A stretch of DNA of 64,000 nucleotides from Uloborus plumipes (taxonomy: Eukaryota; Arthropoda; Arachnida; Araneae; Uloboridae): positions 31,426-95,425 of the forward strand of contig JAXGGA010003918.1 in NCBI GenBank assembly GCA_038373865.1. Direction: 5' to 3'. The notes beneath the pieces were generated by a model. It was not told where the DNA came from and searched no databases. It saw nothing but the letters and a program-made list of their open reading frames with translations. This document shows positions 1-13,631 of the stretch, one piece after another; within the stretch, counting starts at the first letter, position 1, and each line of letters starts with the position of its first letter. A program made the position numbers and the translations under genes.

Positions 1-1865
1 TTTTTTTTTTTTTTTTTTTTTTTTTTTACGATAAAAGGCATCTCATTATGCTGCATCTCTTAATTTGTCCTTCACCCTATATGTTTCAGTTGACTTCTGT
101 CGGCGCCATTCCAAAACAGGTTGAAATGCTAACTCTAAATTTTATTTTAAGAAATAATGTATGAAATTCATTAAGCAAATAAAAAATGTGTGTCTGTTTT
201 GTATCATTTCGTTTATGAATATTTTGAATATGTTAATTAACATATATTTTTAATTTTATATTAAGTTTTTTAAAACTTATTATAAAAGTATTCTTTCCGT
301 ATGGATATGTTTAAACAATGTAAAAGAAATAAATCCTTTGCTTAATTGCTTTGTAACAAATTTTTTAAAATAATATCAAGCAACAAATTTATGCACGTTT
401 AAATGCACCTTTCTGTAAAAAAAAAAAAAAACGTGGCTAAAGTTTGATAATCATATGTGAAATAGTATTCGATTTACAAGTATGTAAAGCTATCAATCCT
501 AACATGTGCTGCCATCTGTTAAAGAAAAGAAGCACCACCAAAAAGCCGCCTTTTTTTATATTAAATTTCCTATCATATATCACCTAAAGGTTCTTATGCT
601 GTCGTAGCAAGGAAAAAAAAATATGAGTCGAGGGCTGATCTGCTAAAATAGCACACAAATCCAAAAATATTAAGTAGAGAGTCCTCATCTTAAAAATTTG
701 AAAATTAAAATTACGGAATTACTCAATTCCTAAGAGACGATCTATGAGTAAAAATACAAACGAAGTAAGACGAAAACATTTTGTGTGAAAGACTGAAACT
801 GAAAATAATTTTAATGAAAAATGATTTTTTCAAGACGAATGTATATTACGAATGTATGTTACGCACATTGATACAAGTTAAACGTATATGATACTAGTTT
901 CAACAAATTATACGCACGTGTAACGTATGGTTTTTTGAAACAAGTAACCTTACTGTGAACCAAAAAACTTTTTCTGAAACATTTTGTGAGAAAATATGTC
1001 TTTTAAAGTAATAATTTTAAAAAAGTTTGTCTATATTAATCTAATCCTTGGAAGCTGCAAAATGGTGCCAATCTCAATATTGTTTTATATTTTTAAATGG
1101 GCAAATTTGTATTAAGCTTGACATATAGAGGTTTCAAAAGGGGGCATTTTCTTATCTTAATCCCTTGCTTTGAGAAAATAAAGTATTTACAAATAAATGG
1201 GCTAGGTTTTTGTAATGGGGGTATGTTAATGGGGGGTTGTAATTAGTTTTAATTAGAAACCTTTATGACGGGCCTGCTTCATATATATATTATTGCACTT
1301 ACAGCAAAAAGGAAATGCTCAAATAATAACGCTACAATTTTGGTCACATAGTTTTAATAATCACCACCAATTTTATCAGCAAGTGACTATACTTGTAAAA
1401 ATGTATTTCATCAGACAATCACTTCTACTTAATAATCACTTTAACAGTCATTCCAAGCTACATCAAAAGAATTACAGATAATCACTGTCACATAAAACTA
1501 CTTACAATACATTACAAAATATGTTTTTTCATTGCATACCAAATACGATACACAATGATAATTTTAATTACAAGATAAAATATTTGTAAATAAATCAGTG
1601 CTTTACATTTTCTATAGTGATTTCAAAATTTTAAAGTATGATGGAAGAAGAACACGATTTCTCAGAGAAGTACCAAACCACTAATGTGTTTTTTGATTTT
1701 CATTTTTTTTTTCAAATAAATTAGTTATTTTCCTATTCGTGAGGCACGGCTGAGGAAAGACCAGTGTAATCCTTAAAAAAATTGTCAAAAAGCATATGGC
1801 ATTTTACTTTATAAACAAGTAAAGTAATTATTGAAATTTCGTATTTTGCTTGTTAATGCAAGACA
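1..1865. other. AT-rich non-coding stretch
   Basis: It opens with a 27-base T run at 1-27 and has an A run near 418-431. I see no exon, RNA gene or clear repeat border. The only ORF, at 1293-1481, has the composition of translated AT-rich spacer. Confidence 0.5.
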
Positions 1866-2542
1866 CAGTTCAACTTCGTAAACACTTCGTAACCCGCTTA
1901 AAACGAATTATTCCTAAGACGAACTACATTTGTGATCTCCGTTCTGTTTGTTTTTTGAATACAGCGGACTACGGTTAAGACGAATCGACTTTAAAGGTCC
2001 CGTTGAGTTCGTTTTAACGAGTTTTGACTAAAATTACTTAGTAGTGTTCAACTGGGAAAACAAGGGTATACAGCATTTATATAACAATACGTTTTTTTTA
2101 TTTATTTGATGTTATTTTTATTTTGTTGTAATTATTATTATTACCGTTAAATTCCGTGAAGCGAAATCAGTCTGATATCATAAGCAGGTAATTTGTTAAA
2201 ATGTCGTATTCCGCTTTTCATTATATGATACAGTCTAACCTCATTAACTCTAACACGCTTAAAACGAACTACTGCTATAACGAACGACATTTGTGATCCC
2301 CGTTCTGTTTGTTGTTGTTTGGTGTTCAGATAAAACGAACGTCAGATTAAGACGAACTTATTGTAAAGCTCCTGTTGAGTTCGTTTTAATGTGGTTTGAT
2401 TACAACTACTTTCTATTGCTCAACTGTGTAAACAAGGCTATACAACAAGTATTTAACAATACGTAATTTTTAATTTATTTAGTATTAGTACATATTATTT
2501 CTATTATTAGTAAAGTAGTAGTAATAATAATAATAAGTGTAA

Positions 2543-2606
<64 letters not shown>

Positions 2607-2610
2607 TTTG
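1866..2610. repeat. Two tandem pogo/Tigger-like transposon relics
   Basis: Two direct copies with a period near 362 bp start at about 1866 and 2231. Each begins like a Tigger end (CAGTTCAACTTCG, CAGTCTAACCTC) and shares CGCTTAAAACGAA, a block with GTGATC then CCGTTCTGTTTG, GTTGAGTTCGTTTTAA, and a tail with CAACTG then ACAATACG. Repeated AAAACGAA and AAGACGAA words are typical of Tigger termini (family knowledge). No transposase ORF is left. The second copy runs into a TTA microsatellite. Confidence 0.55.
2543..2603. repeat. (TTA)n microsatellite
   Basis: About 20 uninterrupted ATT/TTA units follow an AATAAT run. It lies inside the tail of the second Tigger-like copy. Confidence 0.95.
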
Positions 2611-2639
2611 TTAAGCGAAATGAATCTGATGCATGCTAA

Positions 2640-3968
2640 TAAAGTCTCAACCGCCAACAGATAAAATTAGTACTATTTTTTAAAGGTTTCCAAAACTATT
2701 ACTTATAACATATTTTATTATAACGCAATCGGTTCAAAGAGAAACGCTTAACTATTAGTAAAAAATCGTAGTCTTAAGTAACTTAGAGCACGAGCATCAA
2801 CAATGAAAAACATACATCTCTCATAAAAACAACAGTATTGGCGTGATAAATGGAAGTAGAAGATGCAATTTTGTATTAAACTTATTATTTGTCCGTTTCT
2901 GCCAGAAAGATGGTAATGAACATTAGCCGTTTCATTTGCTTAAAGCGCTAATTACTTCTGTAATTAGAGATACATTATCCAATTTCAGTGCTAAACGAGA
3001 GAAAGACATGTTTTGTCAAGAAAGAACAGTTTATTCTCCACATTGTAAGGCCTTCCATACTTGAACTTTATTTTAAACGAATAATTAAGTAGGCGGCTGG
3101 AAAATGCGCCAATATTTATTTTTTGCTCTTTGGTTATTAAAGACTATTAGAAAAATAAAGACTATCCAATAGCTTAATCAGCCGTTTACTTTTTTAAAAA
3201 TAACTTGTGGGCTAATTAGTTTCAATAAAATGCTTTAATGTGCTTAAAATGTATGCAAATACTTTAAGGTATATTATAATGAGTGCTGGTTTTTCTTAAT
3301 GTTACATTCAGCTCGGAATTTTGGTTGTTTATGCAGAAATATATCTTTTTAATCTTATAATTTAGGTTATTAATTATTGTAAAATATGATCTTTTGAAAA
3401 GTTTATTTAATTAAAAGTGCAAATTATTTTTTTTAATGATTATTATTTCCTAAATATTGATGGAAATTTATTTACTCAGAATAGTAAAAAGAATTGGAGA
3501 AAAGTTAATATTTTTCTCATACAATTTTGCAATGTTTCGCCATGCGCTGATAGGTTTAAAAATATTAAACACATTTAAAGTATGGATTGTGTAATATTAA
3601 TTTTAAATATGAGAATATGTGGGAGTAATATTTAACGGGGGACCAATGCCAACAAGTGATTTATATACCACTTTCGAAACGACTGCTGTTGCAACAATTG
3701 CAATTTGGTCTCTATAATTTCGTGCTATATATTTTAAGGAATTGCAATTTCTTTTGATAAGAAACTTACGGAAGTAGTTTACATAAGAATATAATCTTCA
3801 TTTTTAGAGAATTATTGTTGTTTGACGCATTTAATAAAAATTTGATTTTCACTCAGCCGTGCCAAAATCAATAGGTTTACGAAGGCAGTCCGATAATTAA
3901 AAACATGTCGCAAAATCACACTGGCAGTAATATTTTCAACTAACTCCATGCATGTCACAAAAGGTACA
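2640..3968. other. AT-rich non-coding stretch
   Basis: No exon, RNA gene or repeat border is seen between the Tigger-like relics and the mariner element. Confidence 0.5.
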
Positions 3969-3970
3969 TA

Positions 3971-4524
3971 TTAGGTTGGTGCATATGAAATGTCGGATTC
4001 TCTTTACATGCGGACGTTTGTCTCCCTGTTTTCGTTATACTTTTGTCTTTGGCATAACCTCATTCATAGTCGTATTGTCCATTGCCAGAGACTCATTTCA
4101 GCAAAATAGGTTTTCTCGAAGGTCTTCCCTTTTGTTATTTCTTTTGAGTTTATTGCCGATATGAATTCTGCCGACACACAAAACAATTGCGAAACTGAAC
4201 GAACTGGAATATGAAGTTTTGCAGCATCCACCATATTCACCGGATCTCTCGCCGACCGATTTTTATTTTTTCAAGCATTTAGAGCTGTTTTTAAGGGGCA
4301 AACACTATGGAAATGAAGACAGTCTAAAAAACACGATATCAGAGTTTATTAATTCTAAAGACCAAAATTTTTTTTAAGACAGGCATCTACGCTTTAAAAT
4401 CTCGTTGGGAGAAGTGTATTGAAGCGAATGGAGCATACTTTGATTGAATAAACAGCTTTTGAAGAAAGATATGCAGTTTTATACAATCACTTAAGAATCC
4501 GACATTTTATACGCACCAACCTAA
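3971..4524 (+). mobile_element. Deleted mariner element, copy 1
   Basis: The 554-bp element is flanked by TA and bounded by inverted ends TTAGGTTGGTGCATATGAAA and its complement, ending CGCACCAACCTAA. Between about 4188 and 4480 it retains the 3' end of a mariner transposase reading HPPYSPDLSPTDF and FFKHLELFLRG. This includes the last Asp of the DD34D triad, followed by frameshifts and stops. The 5' two thirds of the transposase are gone; leader-like sequence is joined directly to the C-terminal part. A second copy of the same structure lies at 42561-44923, so the deletion derivative itself probably spread using a transposase supplied elsewhere. Confidence 0.9.
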
Positions 4525-4526
4525 TA

Positions 4527-5150
4527 CTTAAGCATATTTCTCGACAGTTTCATTAACCTTCAGAAATTCGTCCCCGCTGATACGAAATTGAACATCCACA
4601 CGTGGCAGGATTTAGTTTCTAAGACATAAGTGGATGATCCCTATTTTCTTCAGAACTCATACTAATGCGTTAATGGTCTGAAATTCTGGGTAATCTTGAA
4701 ATATTCACTGGATATGGGAAGAAACAAAAGGGAAGATCCTGAGCTTAGGCTCCCATCCAAATTGAACCCTGCCTCATGGGTACACTTTATTAAATTGCTT
4801 GAAATGCACAGGATTATTTTTAAGCCCAGAGAGCCAAATTTTTGCTGAGGTTTAACACGCATAAGATTTAAGTTAATTAAAGTCATTTCAGTCGTTTCAA
4901 GACCTCAAATGTGAAGTTCTTGGTCTAATGCTGCTGTTGTCACTCTTCCGATTCGTTCATCAATTCTTCCAGTTTCTGCACTATTATAAAGATTAAACGT
5001 GTTCACCCCACAAACACTATGCAATCGGCTAGAAATTCTGTACTTATCAACTACTTCGTTTAATCAAATTAAAAAATCGGATAAATTCAACCTACTGCAG
5101 CTTTGCTAATTGTATAGTTAAACACCCCATGTTAATTTACTTCTTTGAAG
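4527..5150. other. Non-coding stretch
   Basis: No exon or repeat border is recognised. The minus-strand ORF at 4662-4886 resembles no family I know. Confidence 0.45.
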
Positions 5151-5154
5151 TTTA

Positions 5155-5635
5155 ATGCAGTGACCGTAGCAAGTGTGGTCGATCGCAGGTATTCTAATTT
5201 CACATTAGGTACCAGTTTGTTTGGCTCTCTTTACTCTGTTAAGAGGATGTTTATCTCCAACTCGGTTACGTTCCTATTCCATGCTGATGAGTACATAATA
5301 AGCAAGAAACTGCAGTCTATGGATGGAAATAACTGAGTTGGAGGTGTATTGCATGTTCCTGCCTTAGCCCTTGTTTAGAGGCGGTTACACACTGCTTTAT
5401 ACCCGAGCCCTGCCTTAAAATTTACGGGTTGTAACGTGCCTGCCAAGTGCGGTCGCTCTCTGGTATTATAATTTCACATTAGCTACCAGTTTGTTTGGTT
5501 CTTTTTGCTTTATAAGATGATTTTAACCCCGACTCGGTTACTCTCCTATTCCATGCCGATGAAAGCATAATAAGCACGAAACTGCAGTCCATGGATGGAA
5601 ATAACCGAGTTGGCGGTGTATTGCATATTCTTTGA
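5155..5635. repeat. Direct tandem repeat, period 274 bp, two copies
   Basis: Copy one (about 5155-5357) and copy two (about 5430-5632) share CACATTAG, TACCAGTTTGTTTGG, ACTCGGTTAC, CCTATTCCATGC, AAACTGCAGTC, ATGGATGGAAATAAC and GGTGTATTGCAT with scattered substitutions. The spacer between them is GC-richer than its surroundings. The ORF at 5145-5336 falls inside copy one and is not conserved in copy two, so it is not a gene. Family unknown. Confidence 0.8.
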
Positions 5636-5639
5636 AGTT

Positions 5640-8409
5640 ATTTCGCTACTTGAACAAGACGTCATTAGACCCAACTTACAACACGCTCTTTAATGTATCA
5701 AATGCTGCTCTTTATGCATCAACGTAGCTCATACTACATAAGCACCTGTACCTCCATTATCGGACCACCCTCGTTGAAAAACTAATATACATTTTGCCTA
5801 TTCTATCTATCAACATCCTTTCTTTAGACCTATAGGTACAAAATTTTTCTGTTTTTTTCTTTTTTTACAAAATGTGCGTGACAATATTTCATATATGTAT
5901 ACATGTATATATACTGGTTTCGGTAAGCTATGCTTGCACAGGTTTGCACTCACATAGCTTCAGTTCCGAAAGCTACTATGATATGGGGCATTGATGATTA
6001 GCACCGTATTCAATTTCAAAACATTGATACTCTTCAAATAGGTAAATGTAATTGTCTGCAAGTTGTATCTGACCTTAAAAATTGTTCATAGGTCATTCAT
6101 TCTTACAGATAATCCAGTTACTCTTGGCACATGCATGTTTTGTTCAGTAGTACAGTTGTACATTGCTAGACATGAGAACCTTCAACTTAACTATAAGGGG
6201 CAATATTACTAGAACGGGTTCGGAATGAAAATATTTGATATATAAATAAACGACACATGTATTTACAGTCAATCTATATACAACCCTTATATTTACTTAA
6301 AATTGTAAAATTTTACTTTAAAAGAAAAATTTAGATATTTTTCTTTTAATCTATATTTTCTATTGGTCAAAACTAAAGACTCTGTTGAATGTATGATTTA
6401 GAGGAATAAGTAAATTAAGGTATTACACAAAAAGTTCAATTTAATATTCGACGATTGCATTTTGAAAGTTGTGAACATCTGTGTTTAAAGTCGGCTATTT
6501 CATTTAAGAAAGTTTTACGAAAATATAAAAACCAAAGTTTCTTACATAAATTTCGTATGGGAATAAATGGGAGGGGGCGTTAAAATAAGCATACCTGCGT
6601 TATAATAAAAATATTTGTTTTGGTCTGAGAAAAATTTCGGGTGCATGTAGTAATGCAGCCATGCGTAAATAATAAGAAGACATTCTGAAACTATAACGTG
6701 TACGAAATCTATCATTTTACTTCAAATTTAAATATAAATTAAAATCGGTAATACTGCCTATTTTTACGTAAGTGAAACACAAGCCTTTTTATGTAGTATA
6801 ACGTATATACTGCAATAAGTAGTTTATCGCCCATTTTCATACAACAAACTCAGTAAAAAAAAAATCCGCTGATTTTCAGAGCAACCTTTTTTTTTGTTGT
6901 TATATAGTATGCTAATTAATGTGCAGTTTCATTTACATTTCGTACTTAAACTGTTTGTTTACGTTTACGTAACGTAACTTTCACAGGAAAATATATTTTC
7001 TGTAGAAAAGTATGACGAGGTTTTATGGAAATGTCTAACTATACGATCATTTTGATAAAGAGTTAGGAATACTTAATGTTCTACCCTAATCATTTCATAA
7101 AAATATCTTCACATTATTTTAGTGAATTGATGTCTAATTTCAGCAGTATTCCATTTTCATTCGTATTTTATATTTGTCTTTTGATTTTTTGAGCTCAATC
7201 TTGAACTAAAATGAAGTACACGCTTTAAATTTTAAGGGTTTAAAATAAATAAAAAATATTGTTGGCACCAATAAATTTACTTTCATCAAATGTTTTTATT
7301 AAAAGTTTTGCCTTATCTATTATCTGCTACATTTAAAAAATAAATGTAAATCTTAAAGTAACACAAATATATGTCGCGCATCAAGTTCACCAAGTTATAA
7401 AGTTAGTAAAACCTTCCTCGGTGAATCAACGTATTATTTTTAATGAATTGTAAAATGCTAACTCTACTAAACTCTACTATCCGTTGTCAAATGCAGTCAT
7501 TTTTTTCATGGTTAGATTACGTTTCAAAACTTATCTTCAAAACATAAGCATTAAGAATGCTTAAATAGTGCTTCTTTTGATCAAGAGTAGCATAACCTAA
7601 AATATATACATAGATGACCGAATATCCTCATATCATCTGACAGTAGCTCTTACCCATGTGGTTATCTTGCAACATCTTCCACAACATCCACCATTGACGT
7701 GTTCCACAATAATATGTTTCACCACTTTTCTGCTCGTACCGTAGCCCAATTCATTTAGAAATGTCTTCCCAAATAACAACAATAACATTTCATGTTTCAC
7801 ATTACACAACACAGCATAAATATTTGTAAATGTCCATGTTACGCAGACAGTCATTTAAGAAACAGTGACGCAGTTGCAATGTATGAAAATGAAAAAATCG
7901 CAGTTGCATTCCGTTGCGTAGTCGCTAAAAAATTGACCTCTGTTGTTACACCATAGTGTGATAGTTCACTTGCTCGCAGAGGCCTTCAGAACTGACCAGC
8001 GGTTCGGTAGGTAAGAAATATTGAGGCTGAAACAGAAAGCAGTGTTAGAAAGACAATATGAAAAAATTACAACGATAAATGTTGCATAACACGAGTGAAA
8101 AAAATCGTGTAAAGCAGTGGCCTAAAAGTATTATATACGACTGAATAAGCAATCATAATTACATGAAGTAGAGGAATTAAGCAAACACACACAAAAAAAA
8201 GCTGGTAGTTATAAATGTGGGTGCTTATAATGTAAGATTGAAGAATTGTCTTTAAATCTATGCAAAATGTTATTAAAAATTATTCATTCTTTGTGTTTTG
8301 CTTTTTTGAGAGTAATTATGATCATTAATACAAATTTTAGAAAGGCGTTTTAAAACTATTTTTTAAATTTTATGTAATTTAGAAAAGCGTATGTTTTAGT
8401 GAATACCAC
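5640..8409. other. AT-rich non-coding stretch
   Basis: It contains a short alternating AT/GT tract near 5893-5916. The minus-strand ORF at 7633-7854 has no splice-site frame or motif I recognise. No supported feature. Confidence 0.45.
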
Positions 8410-8539
8410 CTGTCAGTTAAGGTTTAAAGTTTAACTGACACACGATGTTTACACCGCATGAAAAGTCGAACCAGCTATAGTTTAATTACGGGTAAATGGC
8501 GAGTGAACTGGAAGCGGAAGAGCGTGACATAATTTAGTA

Positions 8540-8714
8540 CAGTCGAACCCGCTTATTAGAATATCGGTCAAAAGAATATCCTGCTAAATATAATACATTT
8601 TCAATGTGCCGAAGCGTTGTAATGGATAAGTTTTACTCGGATAATGGAGCATACCGCTCATTAGAATATTTTTTCTTCTCAAAACGGCTATTCCCCATTA
8701 AGCGGACTCTACTG
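8540..8714. mobile_element. Tigger/pogo-like MITE
   Basis: The 175-bp element is flanked by TA at 8538-8539 and 8715-8716. Its ends are inverted: CAGTCGAACCCGCTTATTAG on the left and TTAAGCGGACTCTACTG on the right. TA duplications and CAGTCGAACC-type ends are typical of pogo/Tigger elements. It has no coding capacity. Confidence 0.85.
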
Positions 8715-8716
8715 TA

Positions 8717-9060
8717 ATAGATAAGATTAGCGAGGCATTGCAAAAGAAGTTAAGTTTTTACTGCTCGTACAATCTCGTTAATCCTACCTATTACAAAATG
8801 AAGTGGCCCGTTTCTGTCTCCAGTACACCACTCACCTTTACTCAACCTATATCTCGTCCTATACGTAGAAACCGGTTGCACACGGCAATAAACTATACTA
8901 GAAATCAACTTAACTTGACACTGAACGTCACTACGGGCGGAGCCCATAAGAGCTCACAAGCAGTCATCGATTTCCTCTAATTCGCCAAGTAGGCTGTGAC
9001 GTTTTATTTAGCTCGTTTTTCATAGGCTAACGTCACGCAAACGTCACGCTGACGTCACGA
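8717..9060. other. GC-richer island with a CRE-like motif cluster
   Basis: The stretch is less AT-rich than its flanks, so overlapping ORFs stay open on both strands (8738-8980 plus, 8750-8947 minus); neither shows a known domain. Near the end, ACGTCACG is repeated three times (9030-9058), the last forming a perfect TGACGTCA palindrome at 9050-9057, which is the CREB/ATF consensus. No nearby promoter or gene is recognised. Confidence 0.5.
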
Positions 9061-11162
9061 TGTTTTTGTCAAGAAAGGTTGCAGTGTAGTATAGTCTCCA
9101 ATTTTTTAAGTTTCAGTGTAAATAAAACACTTTATGAATTGGTTGCAAAATTTTACGATGCTTTTTTCCGCTCATTTTTTCGGTTGGAGCAAGCAAACCT
9201 TATCATACTTCCTCCAATAGTGACGGGGTATATTTTAAGGGCACAAAATGTTTTAAGCACATGCAAATTCATCAGACAAAAATTGCAAATGCATTTTTAC
9301 TGATGAAAAAAATTGCATTATTCGATTCTCTACAACAAGCATTCCCTGAATGGTTTTCATTAAAACAAAATCTACATCTGTCTATAATTTTGTAACATGA
9401 AGCAAAAAAAAAAAGAAGAATATGAAAATACGCTAAAGTAAAATGCATTAATTACATTTCCATCGTAGACATTTTCAGTATGTTACTCTCGCAATTAAAG
9501 TTGTACTTTAAACAAAAGTTCAATGGTAGTTTAATCAGAACAGTCAACATAATGACATTTTAAAAGAAAACCTGAAAAAACTTTTACTTGTTTCTCTATG
9601 TTGAAGTTTAAAAACCGTATGAGTGCCCTTTTAAATGTGATTTATATACCTTTCGCATTTGCTGTTTCAATTATTTTGGCGATCTACCTCCCCCCCCCTT
9701 CCGATCTTTTTTTATAAAATAGTTATTCATTCTATTTCTACACGAAAAATTCATGTCATAAAAAGGCGAAACTTTTAAATTTATAGATATAATAGATAAA
9801 GATCATTTTTTAAGCGAATTGCTCAAAGTTTTGACTGCCGCGTTTGTTTATATACAAATGAATATTTTTTTGTATACAAATCGATACTTATTTAGTCCTC
9901 ATTATATTTAAGCTTTCAGTTCTGTATAAAAAAAAGTTTAACAATCCTCTAGTTTCTTTTTTTTATTTACTTATTTTTTGGAATTTTTATGTCAAACTAT
10001 GAGCCGATTAATAAAAGGATTATTAAAGTGGCAGAAAAAATATAATTTTTAAAACATCTAAAGGGTGTTTATTTTTTTCCTCTGTTTATTGAAAAAAAAA
10101 AAGCCTTTTGAAGCGCAATTAAAAGGAGCGGTACATAATTCTCATTTTAATTACGTGAAAAATCTTCTGTACCAATCAGACAGAGCCACTCATTACCCGT
10201 CCTCGGTCTGTATCGTTTGATCCTGTGATTGACAGCCTTACTTTACTTGCCATTGCTTCACACATACTCATCTGAAAAAAAAATATATGTATATATAGAT
10301 ATATATAATCCCTTTATTTTTGTGAAGCATTGAAAAGAATAAAAATGTACTGTTTTATTGCTCCAACAATTGCCTTTATTTAGGTTCGGATGATGAAGAG
10401 ATGTGTTATGTTACCATCTAATTTCAAGCACGGTCCATTAAGAGTTTCAACTCGGATGTCTCTTTGAATTTTTGGTAATTGTCATTTTTTAATTGTAAAT
10501 TGGGGAACCATACAAACAATTCTGTATCAGTTTTTTCTTTCTTTCAAGTATTTTCTTTTTAGCTTCTATCGTCAAACGTTTAATATTTATATTCTTCTAT
10601 TATATTATAGTTTGACCATTTTTCCAACTTAAAGTAAAGAGCTTGGAAAAACAGTTGCGAAAGTAAAGTTTTCGCAGGTTAAATTTGGACACGCTCGACG
10701 AAATATTGTTTATAAAAGCACTTTGCTTTCATATACATATGTATATTAATATTTCATTCCCTGTGAAAATTCTATACAATATCCATTGTTAATCTTCAGA
10801 TTTCATTTAATTCAAAGCAATTAAAAGAAGTTAAGCTTCTCGTAAAACTGGGGGGGGGGGACAATTTTTGAGCTACTTCTGATTTAAGTAAAAGAAAAAA
10901 AAACAAAATAGGTATCAAAAAACAATACGGACTTTACTTTTATCGAAATCTTTCCTCGATATTTGGGATTGATATGTATAGTTGGGAGATTGATATGCAT
11001 AGTTGGAGCTTAAAAATCCTGAGAAATCAATTAAAAAAAGAAATCCAGGGTCCGAAATAAAACCATTTCTATTTAGTTCACCTTTCTGTGGCAATGGAAG
11101 TATAATGCATCAATGCTCAAATGCTAGACAATGCTTCCCTTTTCATCAAAAGTTTCACATCG
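9061..11162. other. AT-rich non-coding stretch
   Basis: It has a C run near 9690, a short AT microsatellite near 10282-10308 and a G run near 10851-10860. No exon or repeat border is supported. Confidence 0.45.
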
Positions 11163-11166
11163 TTAA

Positions 11167-11844
11167 GGGGTCACAATACCTCAAAAATGACCAAGAGACC
11201 AAAAAAAAAAAAATGCTTTTTTCAAAAGTAAAAGTTATTTAAAGCACTCGGAAAAACAGCATTGCTCTAGCTAAGTTATTAAAAAAATTAGAAGTGACTT
11301 TAGAGCATGCATGCTATGTGTTCTAATGGAAAAGCAGAACTTCAAAGTGCATTTTCTCGATGATTAGTTTTTAGCGTTTCTATGTTACTGCAAATGCCAA
11401 GGATCTTTTTTCTATTAAAGATACAACTTTAAAGCACCAATTTTTGCACTCAGGATAATATATTTAACCAAACTTGATATTGAATAATCATTTCATAAAT
11501 TACAAAAATTTTTAGAGCTTGTTAAACCTCGAAAAACAAAATTTTCTAAGAATTTTTTACACAAAAGATCACAAAATATTTTCAGTTCAATATATAAGAA
11601 AATGAATGCACATATTTTTAGAGGTAAATCTTGTGATCATTTAGCAAAAAGAAATTTTGAAGCCTTAGGGTTTTTAAAAAATTGAAATTTTCTTAAATTT
11701 TTCAAATTTTCAAAAAAAGTGAACAAAAATTTTAATGTTTGAAAATAAATTATTGATCGTTAAATAAGTGCGGAAACAAAGATTTCAGTGACTTTTATTT
11801 TTCACGTAAATTTAAGAAAATTGTTAGAAAGGTACAGCAACCCC
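11167..11844. mobile_element. TTAA-flanked non-autonomous transposon
   Basis: The 678-bp element is flanked by TTAA at 11163-11166 and 11845-11848. Its ends are imperfect inverted repeats: GGGGTCACAATACC on the left, and GGTACAGCAACCCC on the right. TTAA duplication is used by the piggyBac and Kolobok superfamilies. The interior is AT-rich with no transposase. The assignment rests only on the ends. Confidence 0.6.
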
Positions 11845-11848
11845 TTAA

Positions 11849-13631
11849 ACTAAAAAATAATTGTAATGCAACACCTAGTAGACCCAAAATACCTTTTAAA
11901 TATGTAACTGCTTTTAGCTTAAAATACTGTCTAGCTGCCTACTTTTTGGGTTTAAAACAAAATTCATTGCTTTAGTGGGAAAAGAAATAACGTCAATGGA
12001 ATAGTTGCATTCGCAATAAATACGTGAGAAAATTGTTAGCTTGTTAAGTATAACTACATTTTCGTATGATGTTAAATTACAAAGATAAGTTGACTTTAAT
12101 GAGGAACTATAAATATGTTATTTTAATGAAACGATAACCGAACCATTTAAAAAAAAATGTCAGGAACCAAGCTCTAAAATTTCAAAAACCGTTTTTGCAT
12201 CATATTAACTTTTTTTTTAAAAGGATTACAATGTTTTAAGCTGAAAGTGATGCACATTCAGGTATATTTCTTACAGTAAAATTCATGAATTAATTAATAT
12301 GGTGATGTATTTTTTTCCTGAAATTGGAAAACTGAGAGTTTGATTAGTTTCAGAAATAAAAGATTCAATTAATTATATATCCAGTCATCTGAATCAACAA
12401 ATTTGGCAGCGTACGCATTTTTAATTAAGATGGACGAACATTCACAACATTTATGCTCATGCGACGCTCGCCGTTAATTTTGAATAGATTGCATCCTCGG
12501 AAATGTAGAAGTTTGTGAAGGCAGAGAGTTGAAGTACGGAAAGTCTTAATAATAAAGAGCTATTCATAGATGCATTGCAACGGAGTTGTTTGATGAAAAG
12601 TGTTAGAGATACACTATTCAGAATTATGAAAGGAAAGCTCCGTATTTTAAATTAAAAGTACGAAAGGAAAATACCTAACATGCTATAAATGCAAAAATAG
12701 CATGATTTGAAATCGAGAATAACTTTGAAGAATGTGTGCGTAGGAAAATGTGGTGATTGAACGGTGCTTTGAAATTATACATGGCACGTAAATGTGTTCT
12801 TTATTACCGTTTCTTAAGAAAAATTTAAAAATAATGTTTATTACCAAAAAAAAAGCAAAAAAAAAAAACGAAACATAGCCATTTTAAGTTCTAATGAAAG
12901 AGAAAAAGTTTAAATTATCTGAAAATGGTTAATTATCTATTCGACTTATTTATTTGTTTCTGAAAGCTTTTTTAGTAGACGAGATGCGAGTATGATAAAA
13001 TAAAGTTTTCACCAATAAACTTTGCAAATGTTACTTTTCAAACATTTTTTTTTATTTCAATTAATTTTTACGAAGATAGATAAATATATGTTAAAGCCAT
13101 TATTTATCGCTTAATTTTTTTTAACTTTAGGCAAAGCCTAAATATCTTAATTTATTTATTTAAACAAATAATTGCATATTTTTCACACATTATTGTACAT
13201 TTAGCTGCACTTGTATATGAAAGTTATTTCTGGAATTTATACTACCTACATGTAAAAATATTTCATCACAATTTTATTTCAATTATTGGATTCCTTTATT
13301 TCTTTCAGCTGAATATATTTGAGAAATTAAACACAAAAAATAATATACCGCATCTTTCAATGAAAATAATAAACTTCCTCTCGAACTTTTCAAGTAATGA
13401 AGAAGAATAAGTACGCAGGTAATGAAAATTTATGTCTGCATAGTTGTTTTCTTCCCTTTTTTCATATCATCCATGGCCCATCTAATGTGTTTCCCATTTG
13501 CTTGTTGAGTTCGTCAAGAAAACTTGATTTTTCATTCATTATTAAACTTGTACTTTAATTCAAAAACCTGGCAAAGGCATTAATTTTAAATTTTTTTAGA
13601 ATGTATTATGAACTTTATAGACGGATATATC
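11849..13631. other. AT-rich non-coding stretch downstream of the last receptor exon
   Basis: The receptor's missing C-terminal exon could lie here or further down, but I recognise no exon. Confidence 0.4.

Noticed and set aside
7633..7854. Cys-rich minus ORF as a possible receptor tail exon
   Set aside because: No phase-0 acceptor and no resemblance to AMPA tails; two clustered Cys pairs alone are not enough.
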